A stretch of 64,000 nucleotides of DNA from Chaetorhynchus papuensis. Its lineage: Eukaryota > Chordata > Aves > Passeriformes > Rhipiduridae. Positions 49,100 through 61,586 of this stretch are shown here, piece by piece; position 1 is the stretch's first letter; every line of letters begins with the position of its first letter. A program made the translations under genes and the position numbers. The stretch is taken from assembly GCA_013396525.1 (NCBI GenBank), contig VWYX01000123.1:1332282-1396281 (forward strand). The letters are read 5' to 3'. A model generated the notes under the pieces. The model saw only the letters and a program-made list of their open reading frames with translations, made no database searches and had not been told where the DNA came from.

Positions 49100-49475
49100 G
49101 TGCTTGTTTGCACTGAAGGTCTCTGTCACAAAAAGCTAACACAATCTACTGAATGGAAAAACAGTAACCAAAGTACAGGTTGGGAACAAAGGATGGTAAA
49201 AAGCCTGGAACTACTGTAATACTTCCAAAAAGGAGTCAGATACATAACAGAAATAAATGGAAAGCTTTGCAGGACTAAGGCAAGAAGTGTTCACTTGCAC
49301 TGGAAGTCTCCACTGTAAAAAGCTAAAACAAATTTACTGAATGGAGTGACTGTAACCAAAGTACAGGTTGTGAATAAAGAGTGAGAAAAAGCCTGGAACT
49401 ACTGGAGTACTTCCAAAAAGGATTCTGCAACATTGAAATACACATTGCTGCATGACTGAGGCCAGCAAAATAAGA
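49100..49475. repeat. Local tandem duplication, about 188-bp period, 2 copies
   Basis: Copy 1 (about 49100-49287) and copy 2 (about 49288-49475) share blocks in the same order: TTGCACTG-AAGTCT, AAAAAGCTAA, TACTGAATGGA, AACCAAAGTACAGGTTG, AAAAGCCTGGAACTACTG, ACTTCCAAAAAGGA and GCATGACTGAGGC-like. They differ by scattered substitutions, so the duplication is old. It begins just after the CR1 tail at 49065. The unit is not a transposon that I recognise. Confidence 0.8.
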
Positions 49476-52400
49476 GAAAGCCTCAATCTTTCTGAAAAAG
49501 TATGGAACTGTATATTTACAACTAATGAATCCGCCAATCCAACCGACTAGTGAAGGTAGAGGAAGAGAAACTCATTATCAAAACACGCCTCCCCAGACAG
49601 CAGAGGAGGACATGGTAAAGTCTTTCTGGAATTGTCCTCCTTTTATCAACCCCTGGGAAAAAATGTGCATTTTAATTCAAAAAGGTACCTGTAAAAGCAG
49701 AATGCCAAACTCTTGTCCACACTCCAAAGAGGGGAATGTAATGCTCCAGAGGACTCTGGAAAAAAAAGACAAGAAAAGAATATATGAAAAAGGCATTAAA
49801 AAAAAACCAAAACAAAATGTAGTAGTGACACTGCAGGTGCATACACGTCACTGTTGAAGGTCACGGAAACAGGACATCAAGGCTAGTCCATGCCAGGAGA
49901 AGGGAGAGAAAGAGGCTGCTGTGCAGCCACAACAGCAGTCAGGACTATTTCACATGAAAGGTGAGATAAATGATGACCTCAGTGTGGCTGAAGCCTATGA
50001 GCTGTGCAATAATAACAACTAATTAAAAGGTCATTTGGGAAGCCTCGGAACACAAGCTCGCTCATGACGCAGGATCCGAGGCGCGACATGAAACGCATCC
50101 GTGCTGGGGATCAGTGAACAAAGCAAACAGGCCCAAATGTCAAAATGCCATTTTTAATTCACTGATGAAGGACAACACAAAATTGTGCCTTTTAATTTCT
50201 TGTTATAGATAAACAATCCCTTCTGTTGTGTTTTTGGCTATTTCCAGATGAAGAAGAGAGAAAATACTGTAAAGAAGAAAACATCACTCTATTTCTATGA
50301 TACAAATTTAGTAGAGTATGGAATCAATGTCAGATACTTTACAAGTAACTGAGGGAAAATATCAACATGTAAATGTTAGTGTTACTTCAGGGCAGCTGCT
50401 AGTAGATTTTGACACGAAAATATGGAATCTACAGTGATGATCTGTTTTCCCATATTCAAAGTTAAGATCAGAGAGCAAAACATTTGTGTGTTTTAAAACC
50501 CTCCATACCTCCCCTGCTGGGAGGCCTGACAGGATTTGTTCCAAACTAACAACAAAAAGAACCAAATATCTACTCTTTAATTTTTATACGTCTATATGCA
50601 AAATTTTTATTTCTTTCTTAGTCTCTTTCCCTTTTCTAAAACATTGTAGACAGTACTTTTTTAAACCATGGCAGTATTTACAAAATACTACTCCTGTCTA
50701 GTCAATCAATACATCTTTCATTTCATTCATTTCATTGCAATACCTTCTCCCTTTTCTCCCCAAAATTATTAGCTACTTTTTTGAGATTTAAACCAGTTAT
50801 TAAAGTCCACACAGAAAAAAAAAATCTGAACCTTTGTATTTTGTGTCACCTGCTAAAAATAATTGGAAATATCTTCACAATAAATTGGCTGACAGAAAAG
50901 CACGTAATTTTAAAATTTTGAGATAATATTCCTGTAATTAAGCATTTGTGTACTCAATAGGTAAGGGAAAAATAAGTCAGCGTATTCATTTGGGAGAAAA
51001 GCAGCTCTGCTGTGGGATGCAGCTTTCTACACATTTTTTTATGTGCAAAGAAGGCAGTGATGGAGGAAGGGAAGAAGCAGCTTTCCTCTCTGCTGGTGAC
51101 AGCCAGCAGAAGGGCAGAAATGCCAAGCTGAGGAAGATCCACTTTCACAATGGCTTTTAAGAGAGCTCCAGAACACAGACACCACTTAAGGCACACACCA
51201 AAAAGTTTTCTTCTTCCCACACCAACAAGAAAACACTTTTACTTTCTAAATGATACAAGTATAAAGGCATAATAACTCACATACACGTGGTTTACTCCAA
51301 GAGTAGTAATTCAAACAGACACATTTATGAAATGAAAGTCAGTGTGAACTATATAGTGGAATATGTTGTTTTTCAGTGAACAGCAGTGTACACTACGCTA
51401 AGGATGTACAGCCTATTTTATCTTCTAAGTGTTAGAGTGAGGTCACAGTAATAAAAATGGAAGTATTAATACTGGAGTAGTTCTTGTACAGCAAGTTGCC
51501 ATAACCCTCAGGTGCCACAATAAACATACTGCTCCAGGTCCCAAGGATTTCCTGAGGGGGCATCCATTAAATTGTGAAACTACCAGGAAGGGACACACCA
51601 CATGGGCTTCACTGAACTTGGCTCTGGACCCAGGACAGAAATGACTGAAGAAGATATACATACAAAACTCAAACAGATAAACGTTCTGCCAAGCTTTTAG
51701 TGCATGGCTGGTTTCATCATTCATGCCACGGAACAAAACCCCAACAATACTATTTAGCATCTGCAACAGCAGTGTGCCCTGACAAAACTGTCAGTGGAGA
51801 AAGCTTATAGGGTAATGTGGAGGCAGACCAAGTTCTGAACTGCCTAAGTTACAGGCTGTGTAAGTTCTTCGACATAACACACAGTATCCTCAAGACTACG
51901 CATCTCATGCACGGGACTGTGAAGCACCAGTGTGGACAGCCCTCTGTGAGGACTCATGTCTCCACCAGCAGGACAGCAAATCCTCAAGACAGGCAGCACT
52001 GGCAGGTGCAGGATGAACAGCCCAAGGCAGAACCATGTACTAATCGCTCTGTTTAACCAGATGAACTGTTCTGGTAGTAAATGTCCAGTTGCACTTTATC
52101 AGGCCAAGATAGTGCCCCTCAGCAACACATTTCAGACAAATCTCTTAATCAACACAACACCCATAGCACAGCTGAGAAGGGCCACATACGCCACAGTGAG
52201 TATTTTTAAACATTAACACAGAACTGGAAGCAGAAGTAGAGAAAATGAAGAGTGTAGCATAAATTTCAGTTGAATTTATGAGCAAGGACTTATCAGGATA
52301 GCTAAAAGCACCAGATCCTCCTTTCCCAATTCAATACACTGTTTAGCATGAGAGGTGGTCGCACGAATATTTCTCAAGTCCCAATTACTCGCGCAAGTGC

Positions 52401-53111
52401 AACTCTTATGTGTTTAGCAAGCACCATGCCAGACCCCTCTCACAGAATTTTGGTTCCTCCAGCTACCTCCCTGTATCGCCCAGCTCTAGTGCAGAACCCA
52501 GAAAGGCCACCACCAAGTTACACACACTTGTTTTTCTCCACGAAACCATGAAAGGAAGATGATAAACAGACAAGAAATAAACGGACTGTGCTTGTCCCAC
52601 TCCTTCTGTGGAATTTGCAGTACAATACACGGCCAGCCTTGCATTGGAATAACCAACCTACTTGTGATAAACCACTACCAAATGCTTGGCCTCCAAGAAG
52701 GCAACAGAACATGTGTCTGACAACTACTATAATTGATTCTTAGGTGCTTTTTAATTCTTTCTTGTATTTCTTCCTGGATCTGGAGGTCCAGGATTTCATC
52801 TCACCCGCAGTTGTATGATTCAGATGAAAATACAGCACAGTATGTTGCTGTACAATTTTACACTGGACACACAGTAGAGTTTGAGAATGCTTGCTACCAT
52901 TGAGAGCTCAGTGCTTCTTCCTGGTGATGCACAGACCTCTCAAAAATCAATAATGGATATGCTGATATAGTGCCAAACACACGGTAGCTGAGATACTTGC
53001 AAAGAACTGATTGGTCACCGGCTCCTACTAGACAGGTGCAAATGGCCTCAATATGAGTAATTAAAGCAACTGTCCTTCTCTTTTCAGTTCTCTTTGGGGA
53101 AAAAAAAAAGT

Positions 53112-53126
53112 GAGAGAGAGAGAGAA
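53112..53126. repeat. (GA)n microsatellite
   Basis: A short GAGAGA run within a longer A/G-rich stretch (53098-53150). Confidence 0.9.
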
Positions 53127-56100
53127 GAGTAAGAGAAAGAAAAAACAAAAAAATACTCGAAACCATCTGAGATCCAAAACAAGGTAAGGACAGCTGACAT
53201 CAGACTTCTCAAAATCACAAAAAATCATGACACTGAGTGACATACACAAAGCTGGTTTCCCTTCTAAGCTTCAGCTAAGATTTAATCTCCTCTGTATGTG
53301 CAGAAAATGCCTCACACCTAGAGAGGGAGCACCCAAACCAAGATAAGAAACTCTGGACTAGACTCAGACTGTAAAAAAATATTAACTTCAATTATATGGG
53401 TGTGAACTACCACATTGTCCTCTGAACTGACATTTCTCTGTAGCTTTTTTCTCAATAAAATCCATCATTCATTCAAATTTCTCTCCAAAAAATCCGTCTG
53501 GAAGGCCTAGAAAAACAGTCCACAATGGCTGGGCAGCTGGCATACTGCAATGGCTCATTATCCTAATTTTGACAGGAAATCTCTTATCTGCTGGTGAAAT
53601 CAAGGTCAAGTGGAAAATTTTAACAACCAATATGAGGAGATCTGTGGATCTTAAAGTTACGTTGGTAACTAGATAAATTCTAAACATTTTTACCATTTTT
53701 TAGATATGTATTTTTGGACTATTTGGGAAGCAAAAGGATATGTAAATCGTTCAGGAAGGAGTGATGCTCCTTTTCAAGACTGACCGACTTGGGGACAGCC
53801 ACACCCAGGGTGGGTAATAGCAGGACAGAAGCTCTTCTGCCATTTGTGGTGCCAGGCCATTCTAGTAACACAACACATTTAGTAGACTCATTAAATAATA
53901 CCTTCATAATGAGGTTGAGACCTTTAGAACTAAGAGTCATTGAAATGCGAATGTAACATACAACAGAAAACTCCACTTGGTATCACCAGTGATCCCTTTA
54001 ACTGGTACCTTGCCAGTTCAATATTCTTACAACAAAAAGCACCCATGATATGAGAAAAACAAGTCTCAGAGTCCTGTGACTGGCATTGCATATTAAAAAT
54101 TTAAAAATCTCAAAGGAAGGAATGACCAAAGTGTTTGCCATGTAAGCAAGGGCCCAGTGAGGATTTTAAAATGGAGAAAGAGGCCAGCCTAACATCTGGA
54201 TTTCCTATTTGACATACATCTGAAGAATGGAAGAGACATCTGTCCCTGGATATTATCAGCAGTGGGACATACCTCATAACAAATTCTCAAAGGCACTGTC
54301 AAGGACACATCTTTTTCAGCATCTCTTAACTCAAAAGCATGGCGTGTCCCATGCCTGGGATAGGCATGCAGGCACTGTGCTAAGGATTCAGGGAGTGTAG
54401 CTGATTTTTCCTATTTTTACTTGCTAGAAAACAGGGAGTTTGCTTCCTCAGCCTGGCTCCTCCTCAGATAACCACAACCTGAGAATTGCCAAAGCTTATC
54501 TCACTTTAATCTCCAAGATATGAATCTTAATGAAGAATAATTAAAGCAAAGACTGTTTCGCTTTGCTAATGGAAACTGAAATGAAAGAAAAACGGAATGA
54601 AATTATTATAAAACAATTTTCAGGTAGGCAACATCATGCCAACTAAATGCATCTTATGAAAAGCTAAAATATTTATACCTAAATATACTTTCTATAGCTG
54701 CTCTGCTTTTTGCCTTCATGCAGGTTCACAGAAGTCTCACCCTTGTACATTAACATCACAGAAATACCACAGCAGGAAAAGAGAAAACCACACATGAAAC
54801 TTTATTTGAACTACCTGGATGACAACAAATCTTAATTAGGAGACCACACACCAACATGTGCCGACACACAGAGAGGAATGCCCTGTGCCCGAGCTGGCCA
54901 ACCTGCAAATCAGTGGAGAGGGAGCTCCAAGCTGCTGCCCATGCTCTGCTGAGGAGCACACAGTGCATGGAATACAGCAGGAGGTGGGAGCCACGAGCTG
55001 CATGACAGAAAAGTTTACTTACAACCTGTTTCCCATGACTGAAAAAAACCAATTATGTTAAAACATCTTTCTTTGCAAAAATATTAATCTGCTTTTTTGA
55101 AAAAAAGTACCATAATAGAGGGGAAAACCAAAACAAACCCCAAACAGTCAAGGCAGTTACACAGCCACAAAAGAGAAAAGGAAATGTTTAAGAGAATGAA
55201 ATTAAATTCATCACTGACCTTTGCCTGAATGAAACATTGGGAAATTTTGCTGGCTTTGGTACTGCCAGCAAAAGGTGATTTTAAAAGTCTGATGGTTTGT
55301 ATGAAATATTCACATTTGGATGTGTCAGTGATCTTGCTCAAAAAGTGTACCTAGTATTTCCCATTATGAAATCCTCTATTTCTTCACTTGCATAGCGGTG
55401 GTTTTTTGTGTGTTTTGTTGCATTTTTTTTAAAGAGTCTCACATAATTATGATTCACAAAAATAGCAGGTAACCTCTCATTCTGAGAGTTAACACTGAAC
55501 AGATTTTTTAACAAATCTAATTTTATTCAGTTTTGCCTAATCTACCGAAAAAGAAAACCAATTTTTGAAATAAATAGCTTAAGTTGGAGCAGTGTAATTG
55601 GAGCACATTTGAAGCTTATTACCTTTCCCAACAGTTAGTCCATGTTATAAATATAAAAACGTTTTTATAAACAGATATACTTTTTCATAATTTCTACCAA
55701 ATAAAAAGAAAGATGAATTCAGGGAAAAAGTTACGCCTGTATTTTTTATGGAAATGCTTAATTAAGCCTAAAGTCAGACATTCTGTGCATACTTTCAAGA
55801 GGTACTTAGCATCCAAAAGTCAAACTGTGACCATGAAATAGGTGCTTGGTGCCTGTGGAGACCAAATTTAGCCATTCAAACTGGAATGTACAAAGCTGAA
55901 GACTGCCTTTTGAAATATTAGACTTCATGCGCCTTTGCTACATGAAGAAGGCACCATGCAAGACGAAGGAACATAGTCCACTCCTCCTCATACCCCTGGC
56001 CCATCACCCTTGGCAGCAGATCATACACCTCTCTTACCAACAGCTCTTGCTGAAGAGAAGATGAAAACAGGACTTAGCTGCATGTGTGCTTCAAGTACCA

Positions 56101-56764
56101 AAAGGGGATTCTTGCTTCCTGTCTACAAAAGAATCCCTTTGATTTTTATGCAGCTACCTAATTAAATTTCACGGTGCATATTAAAGTTTTTGGATGTCTA
56201 GCTGTTTTATGCTCAGCCCCAAATCAAAAGAGCACACATTCATAAATGACCCTTTCACTAAAAGAAACCAAACAAAAAACTAAGATAAGGTTTGTTGTAT
56301 GTAAAAACATCTGCCACTCTAGTTGTTTCCTCAGTTCGACCAAGTAGAAGAGATCATGCGCCTAACTTCTAACTAGGTCACAAACCCTACCTTTCTAATA
56401 TTTTATTCATGTACCTTGTAAAGGGATGCACATTATTTCAAGTTCCAGAAGGAGCATCATGCTATGAGCAACAGCTCTTCACAAGTGCTGCAATACTGTG
56501 TTGGGATTACTTTATTTTAAGGATGGGGAGACAGATGCAATTTCTTCAGTCAGTGAGAAATAACAACATAAAATCAAGTTGTCACTCTCTTGACATACTA
56601 TTTGCTTTAACTTATACTCAATAGTTCCTTGATGAGTTGGTGGATTACTCTAGAGGAATTCTCAAATATACTTTTAAGAAGAAAATGCATTGTCCAAAGT
56701 CTAAATTAGCCATGCAGAATTTATACATATATTAGACAGTACTTAATGATCACAATGTTTTTAG

Positions 56765-56778
56765 AATATATATATATA
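56765..56778. repeat. (AT)n microsatellite
   Basis: About seven AT units, isolated. Confidence 0.9.
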
Positions 56779-57724
56779 GAATAACTGTGTGTGAGTTTTC
56801 AGCTGGGAGATAGTGGATATCTTAAAAAATTACATGGGAATTCATTAAGAGCCTTAGCTCTCTGCTCATTAACCTGGATGTGTAAGTATGCCTGATCCTG
56901 TTTTTTAGGGTCTTTACAGTCTGATGTCTTCTTTCAGGCCAGAATTTGTTACATCTGATTCACTAAGATTTAGAAATTCTATATAGAAATTTTCTTTTTT
57001 CTCCCCTAGCTAGAAAATGTTGGATATCTACAACACACTCAGCAGTGCTGAGAAAGACAAGGACCTTTGCAGAGGTTAAAAGCAGGCTCTGGGCACTGAG
57101 CCAGTCTCCAAATGTTCTTTGCCCTGCTAAACTGTGTTTGGATTTGCTGTGAGAGTATACAGTATCTGCATAGAAACTCCTGAAATACCAGGGGCAACCT
57201 AATGTAAAAAAATAGGAAAGCAGCATTAGAAACTATTCAGGAGCCATTTTTCCACTTCATTTGCTAACAGAATATGACTTACACACAGATACTGGACCTG
57301 GAGTATCATCCGCCTTTTTGGGTGGGATGCTTGCATTTGACTACAGAATATTTAATTTTACACTGCACAACGTGTTTTAAGTTCTTCAAGAAAAGAAGTC
57401 AGCATCAAGTGTTGCTGGATGGGGATCGTTGTAAAAATGAACATCATGAGCGATAAAAGCAACTGAGTCAAGAATTAACAGCTGCTTTTTTTCTTTTCTA
57501 TTATCATACATAGATTTTGGTGTGACATCATACTCCATGCAAGCACTTGAAAATGTTACTCTTTTGGAGATGTCGTGCAAAAAGGTTGAAAAAAGAAAGA
57601 CCTTAAGGTCAGTCGACATGAAAAGAGACACCAGTCTCAGGGTACATATGGGATGCAGCAGAGAGAAGAATTTTTCCTGTAGACACAGCACAGGCTGACC
57701 AATGCCAGACCCATGTTGACCCAC

Positions 57725-58131
57725 CAGAGCCACTTGTGGAGCTGGAGCATAGGAGGAGAGGATGAGAGCACTGTGTTTGCTCAGTCCTGAAAACCTGAGA
57801 GGGAGAGACCCTACCCACTGTCTGCTACTGCTTGATGGGAGGGGAGACACACTGTCCTCAAAGGTGCACAGAGAGGGAGGGGAGCATCGACCAGAGCTGC
57901 AACATGAGATATTACATGGGAATATACACAGGGGAAAAAACTTTTTATTTTCAGGGAGGTGAAACACTGAAAAAGAAGTCCAGAGCGTCGGCTGGACTTT
58001 CATCCTTGGAGATGCTCAAAACTATCCTGTGCATGTCCCTGAGCAACCTGATCACATGGGACTCAAGCTGGTCAGCAGGATGGACTAGGTGACCTCTGCA
58101 AGTCCCCTCCAACCTATACGATCCTCTGATC
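57725..58131 (+). mobile_element. Old CR1 3' region (0.4 kb)
   Basis: The order of decayed CR1 UTR blocks is kept: GCTCAGTCCTGAAAACCTGAG, CTTGATGGGAGGGGA, CAAAGGTGCACAGAGAGG, AAAAAACTTTTTATTTTCAGG, CATCCTTGGAGATGCTCAAAA, GTCCCTGAGCAACCTGAT, then CTCCAACCTATACGATCCTCTG. The minus-strand frame of about 205 codons over 57386-58003 is antisense to this element and not a gene. Confidence 0.75.
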
Positions 58132-61105
58132 TTATCTTGCTACCTCTGTTTCAGTGGTGCCAAAAATCAGTGTTTCTTTGTCTCACCCTCTCCTCAGCAG
58201 CAGATGATCCAGACATGGAAGACAGAGTAACAAGTGCTTAAATTCATCACCATCTATATCCACCTCTTTGCATTTCTCCTTTTCTCCATGCTTGAAAGAC
58301 TGGAATATTTGCTTCTCAGCATGCACCAGGCATTTCCTCTGCTCTTCTGCTTTTTGCATCTCTTGGTGATTTACTTGCCAACAGCACACAAAACAGGATG
58401 ACTTGAGAAAATCAAGAAAACATGAGGAGGAGAACAAGAACAACGTAGAGAAAGAAAAGTATCATCTCTTCCTTTTTAGCAGCAGGCACCTGTAACTTAT
58501 TCAGCAAGGCAGCGACTTAACAGGCAGTGCTGTGCAGGACTGCCTTGTGTACAGCATTAAGAAATCAGTTCAGGAAAGGGGGTGAGAAGGACAAAAAGCT
58601 GCCAATGCCAGTGTTTAACTGTCAGTAGAGGCTAAACAGAGGGCTGATGGGCTGTGCCATTCTGTGCATTCTGTGCTGTCCTGCTGAATACGTGCCCCAA
58701 AATTCCCTGTATTGGTGACACAGGTATGCAGGGACACACAGGGACACACATGATATGGTGGGACAACATCAAGTGACAGGTATAACAAATACTGCTATTT
58801 AGAAACTGTCAAACCAAAGGAGATGTTCTGATGCCCCAAAATGTGTATTAGGCAGGGAAATTTCTGAGGGTACTCCATAAAGTTCTGTGGTATGTATCAC
58901 ATGGACCAAACTAGCCATTTCAATAATAATGACCTGATCTGCTCCTTGCAGCTCATGTTGAGGCAGAGCCGTGCAATCATTTAGTCAAAAGAAAATAGAA
59001 GATATGCAAGCAATATTGAGTTAGGCTGTTTGACTCTCCCCATGTTTCTGCCAAGAGTACAAGCAAGAACATACCAATATTTGCAGCGACACAGCTCAGT
59101 ACCAGTATTCCCAGCAGACACTGAGCAACAGAGATCACTGAATAAATTTTTTCCGTTTAGTGAAAGTAAATAATAGCATTATTAGAGATTGACAGAGGAC
59201 AAACAAACTAAAGCAACTCAGCAAACCCACACAAAACCTGGGTAATTAAACTCCTGTTTTTCACAGCAAGGATGCCTGGAATCTCAACACTGCAAAACAT
59301 GTGACTCTCTCCCCCCATACAATTTTCCTTAAATCAGCTCTTTTCTTCACTATCCCAACCAAACACAAACTACATTTTGAAAGGATCCATTTTAAGAGAT
59401 AAGCACAGCTCCATAATGAAGCTACTGAAATCAAAGCCCAGCCCTCTGGTACTTTGTCACACGGCTCCTGGGAAATGCTGCTGGGAGTCATTAAAGAAGC
59501 AACTACTCAGTGGCTTCTCATCTTAAAGATGTTCAGTGAGAGACTCAGAGCCTGGATTCACAGCTATCTTATCTGCTAGTTACTAATGCATAGAAGGAAA
59601 CTCTGCAATGATAATATCAATGTGCTCAACACCAGTGAATTTCCAAATGGCTTTGCACTGCAGATATTGTCCACCCTGGATGTAAGCCATGATACTACAA
59701 ATGTGGTTTAAGGTGGGTGAGATTTCCAGCCAGTGTCTCTGCACTGACAACATTCTCTTCTTCAGTTCATTTTCTCATCTTATTGTTTATGCTGTCATTA
59801 TCCAATCTATTACACCAGCATACCAGGAACCCGCTGCAAAGGAGTACTCATGAGGGTGGAAATGTTTTACCTTATTTCCTATGAAAGAATAAATGCACAC
59901 AGCTCCCACCTCTGTATCTTTGTTTTCAGGATCCAAGCATTACTAACAACTCTTTTGATAAGTAAATTGTTATTGTTTTACACAATAAGAGGTGGTGCTA
60001 AGGATTAATAATACGTATATGCAATCTTTATTAATTTCATAATGAACAACCAATTTGCACTTATAACCTATACCTCAGCTACAAAGACAGCACAGCTGCC
60101 CTCCACTAGTCACCACAGTCACACTGCTTTAATCCTACAATCCCTCCACCAAAACTCATGGTAAAGAAAAGTACAACCAGTGTAAACCCCATCACTTCCG
60201 AATCGCTGCTTTGTGAGCTGTGGGAATGCCATAGCAGCCACAATGTATCAACTGCAAAACACTACACCTATCCCGAATTCTCCTTCAGCAAGCAGCACGC
60301 CTGGTGGGACCAAGCACCAGAGCACCGAGACATGAGGGGCAGCCAAACAGTGCCTGCCCTTTCCAGCCCTTTCAGCTGGCCAAGACGCTGGTGGATGGCT
60401 CACTTGCTGGATGAAAGCAGCTTAGAGCAGGATCACCCTGGGAAGGGGCTGTGTTACAGCAGCTCTCAGCACAGCTGACTGCTGCAGTGCTTGCTTTGCA
60501 GAGGTGCTCGCTGCTCTGACAAAGTCCGGAGCAAGTCCCGGGAAGCAGGAGTGGAGAGAGGCAGGACACCCCAGCCCAGCCCAGCCCAGCCCAGCCCAGC
60601 CCAGAGAAGCAGAGGGCACTGTTTGCACTGCAGGTCAGCTCCTGTTCCCCTGTCTGACAATGGCAAATCTCTTTGTCACTTGGCAGTTCTGGGAACACAA
60701 TATTGTCTTGTGAAATTACAACGCTGTTTTAACGCTACCATTATTAGCATTGTCTTCAGACAATAAAATGTTCTGTCGCAGCCGCTGTGGGCTCGCAGCA
60801 GTGAATACACACTGAGTCACCCTACATTAACTTAAGTAGCACAACTGTGTGAACACATGTTCTTCAGTTAAATCTACACACACTCAAAAGTAAAAATAAG
60901 CAGATCTCCATGGAAGAACTCACTTTCTACACAATGTAAAAGAACCCTCACTGTGTGCTTCCACAACCTCAACAAACATGTGGCAAAAGGCTTAGTAAGA
61001 CTACTCCTATTTTCTGATCTGGTAGTAGATGAGTACACAAAGCCACCCCCAAATGGTTATGTGATTAAAAATGTGTGTGCCTAAACCTGGCTTTGTCTAT
61101 CCCAG
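58132..61105. other. Non-coding DNA, no assigned exon
   Basis: Unique AT-rich sequence, with a 12-bp doublet (GGGACACACA twice) near 58732-58750 and the CCCAG array at 60569-60604. Open frames around 60372-60766 on both strands are produced by that array and its GC-rich flanks. Confidence 0.4.
60569..60604. repeat. (CCCAG)n array, about 7 units
   Basis: An uninterrupted pentamer array within a GC-richer patch. Both strands are open across it, giving AQPSPAQPSP- or GLGWAGLGWA-like chance peptides. The same pentamer forms a second array at 63098-63121. Confidence 0.95.
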
Positions 61106-61586
61106 TGATGCCATGATGATTTTCGTCTTTTCTTTTATACCCCTTTTATACCTTTTTACAACTTCTGTATTCTTAAGTGCTTTTTTGCCTAAATTCTTGA
61201 ACTTGTTTGTTAAGCTGAGAGACTGAACATTTTAGAAGCTTTGTAGTTAGGGGATCAGTGTGCCCCAAGGTCCTCTCCAGAACACATTTAGTAAACTAAG
61301 ATAGAACCATCCAGGGGAAGGTTCCCTGGGGAAGGGGGGCTCACTCAAGCCTATCATTAGGGAATTTTTTATAGATATGCTAATTAGTAAGACCTACAAC
61401 GTTAGACCAGATCTAGAGGAGGGAGACTGCGGTGGTCATTTGCATGTCAAGTGGTCAAGTGCATGGAGATGCATTTGACCTGGACGTAGTGCACGAAAGG
61501 ATCCTTAAAATAAATACCAAGGTTAAATCCCTTTTTCCCTTCTAACTGTGTTTGACTCTTGATTTTAAGACCAGGAAAAGGCATCA
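61106..61586 (+). mobile_element. Complete solo LTR of an endogenous retrovirus (481 bp)
   Basis: The segment runs from TGATGCCATGATG to GGAAAAGGCATCA, giving inverted ends TGATGCC...GGCATCA. It is bracketed by a 4-bp direct repeat CCAG (61102-61105 and 61587-61590), consistent with a retroviral target-site duplication. AATAAA at 61509-61514 sets the plus orientation. No primer-binding site, gag or pol remnant follows, so it is a solo LTR left by recombination. A close sister copy lies at 1278-1481 on the opposite strand. The apparent frame starting at 61559 reads out of the LTR end and is not a gene. Confidence 0.85.

Larger units (their letters stand above)
49476..57724. other. Non-coding DNA, probably intronic, no assigned exon
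   Basis: AT-rich single-copy sequence with a (GA)n run at 53112-53126 and an (AT)n run at 56765-56778. A stretch at 49980-50220 combines several CpGs with AT-rich, constrained-looking sequence and is discussed as a possible regulatory element. No transposon, RNA gene or coding exon recognised. Confidence 0.4.

Noticed and set aside
57386..58003. Minus-strand frame of 205 codons
   Set aside because: Largely antisense to an old CR1 3' region; no family resemblance.
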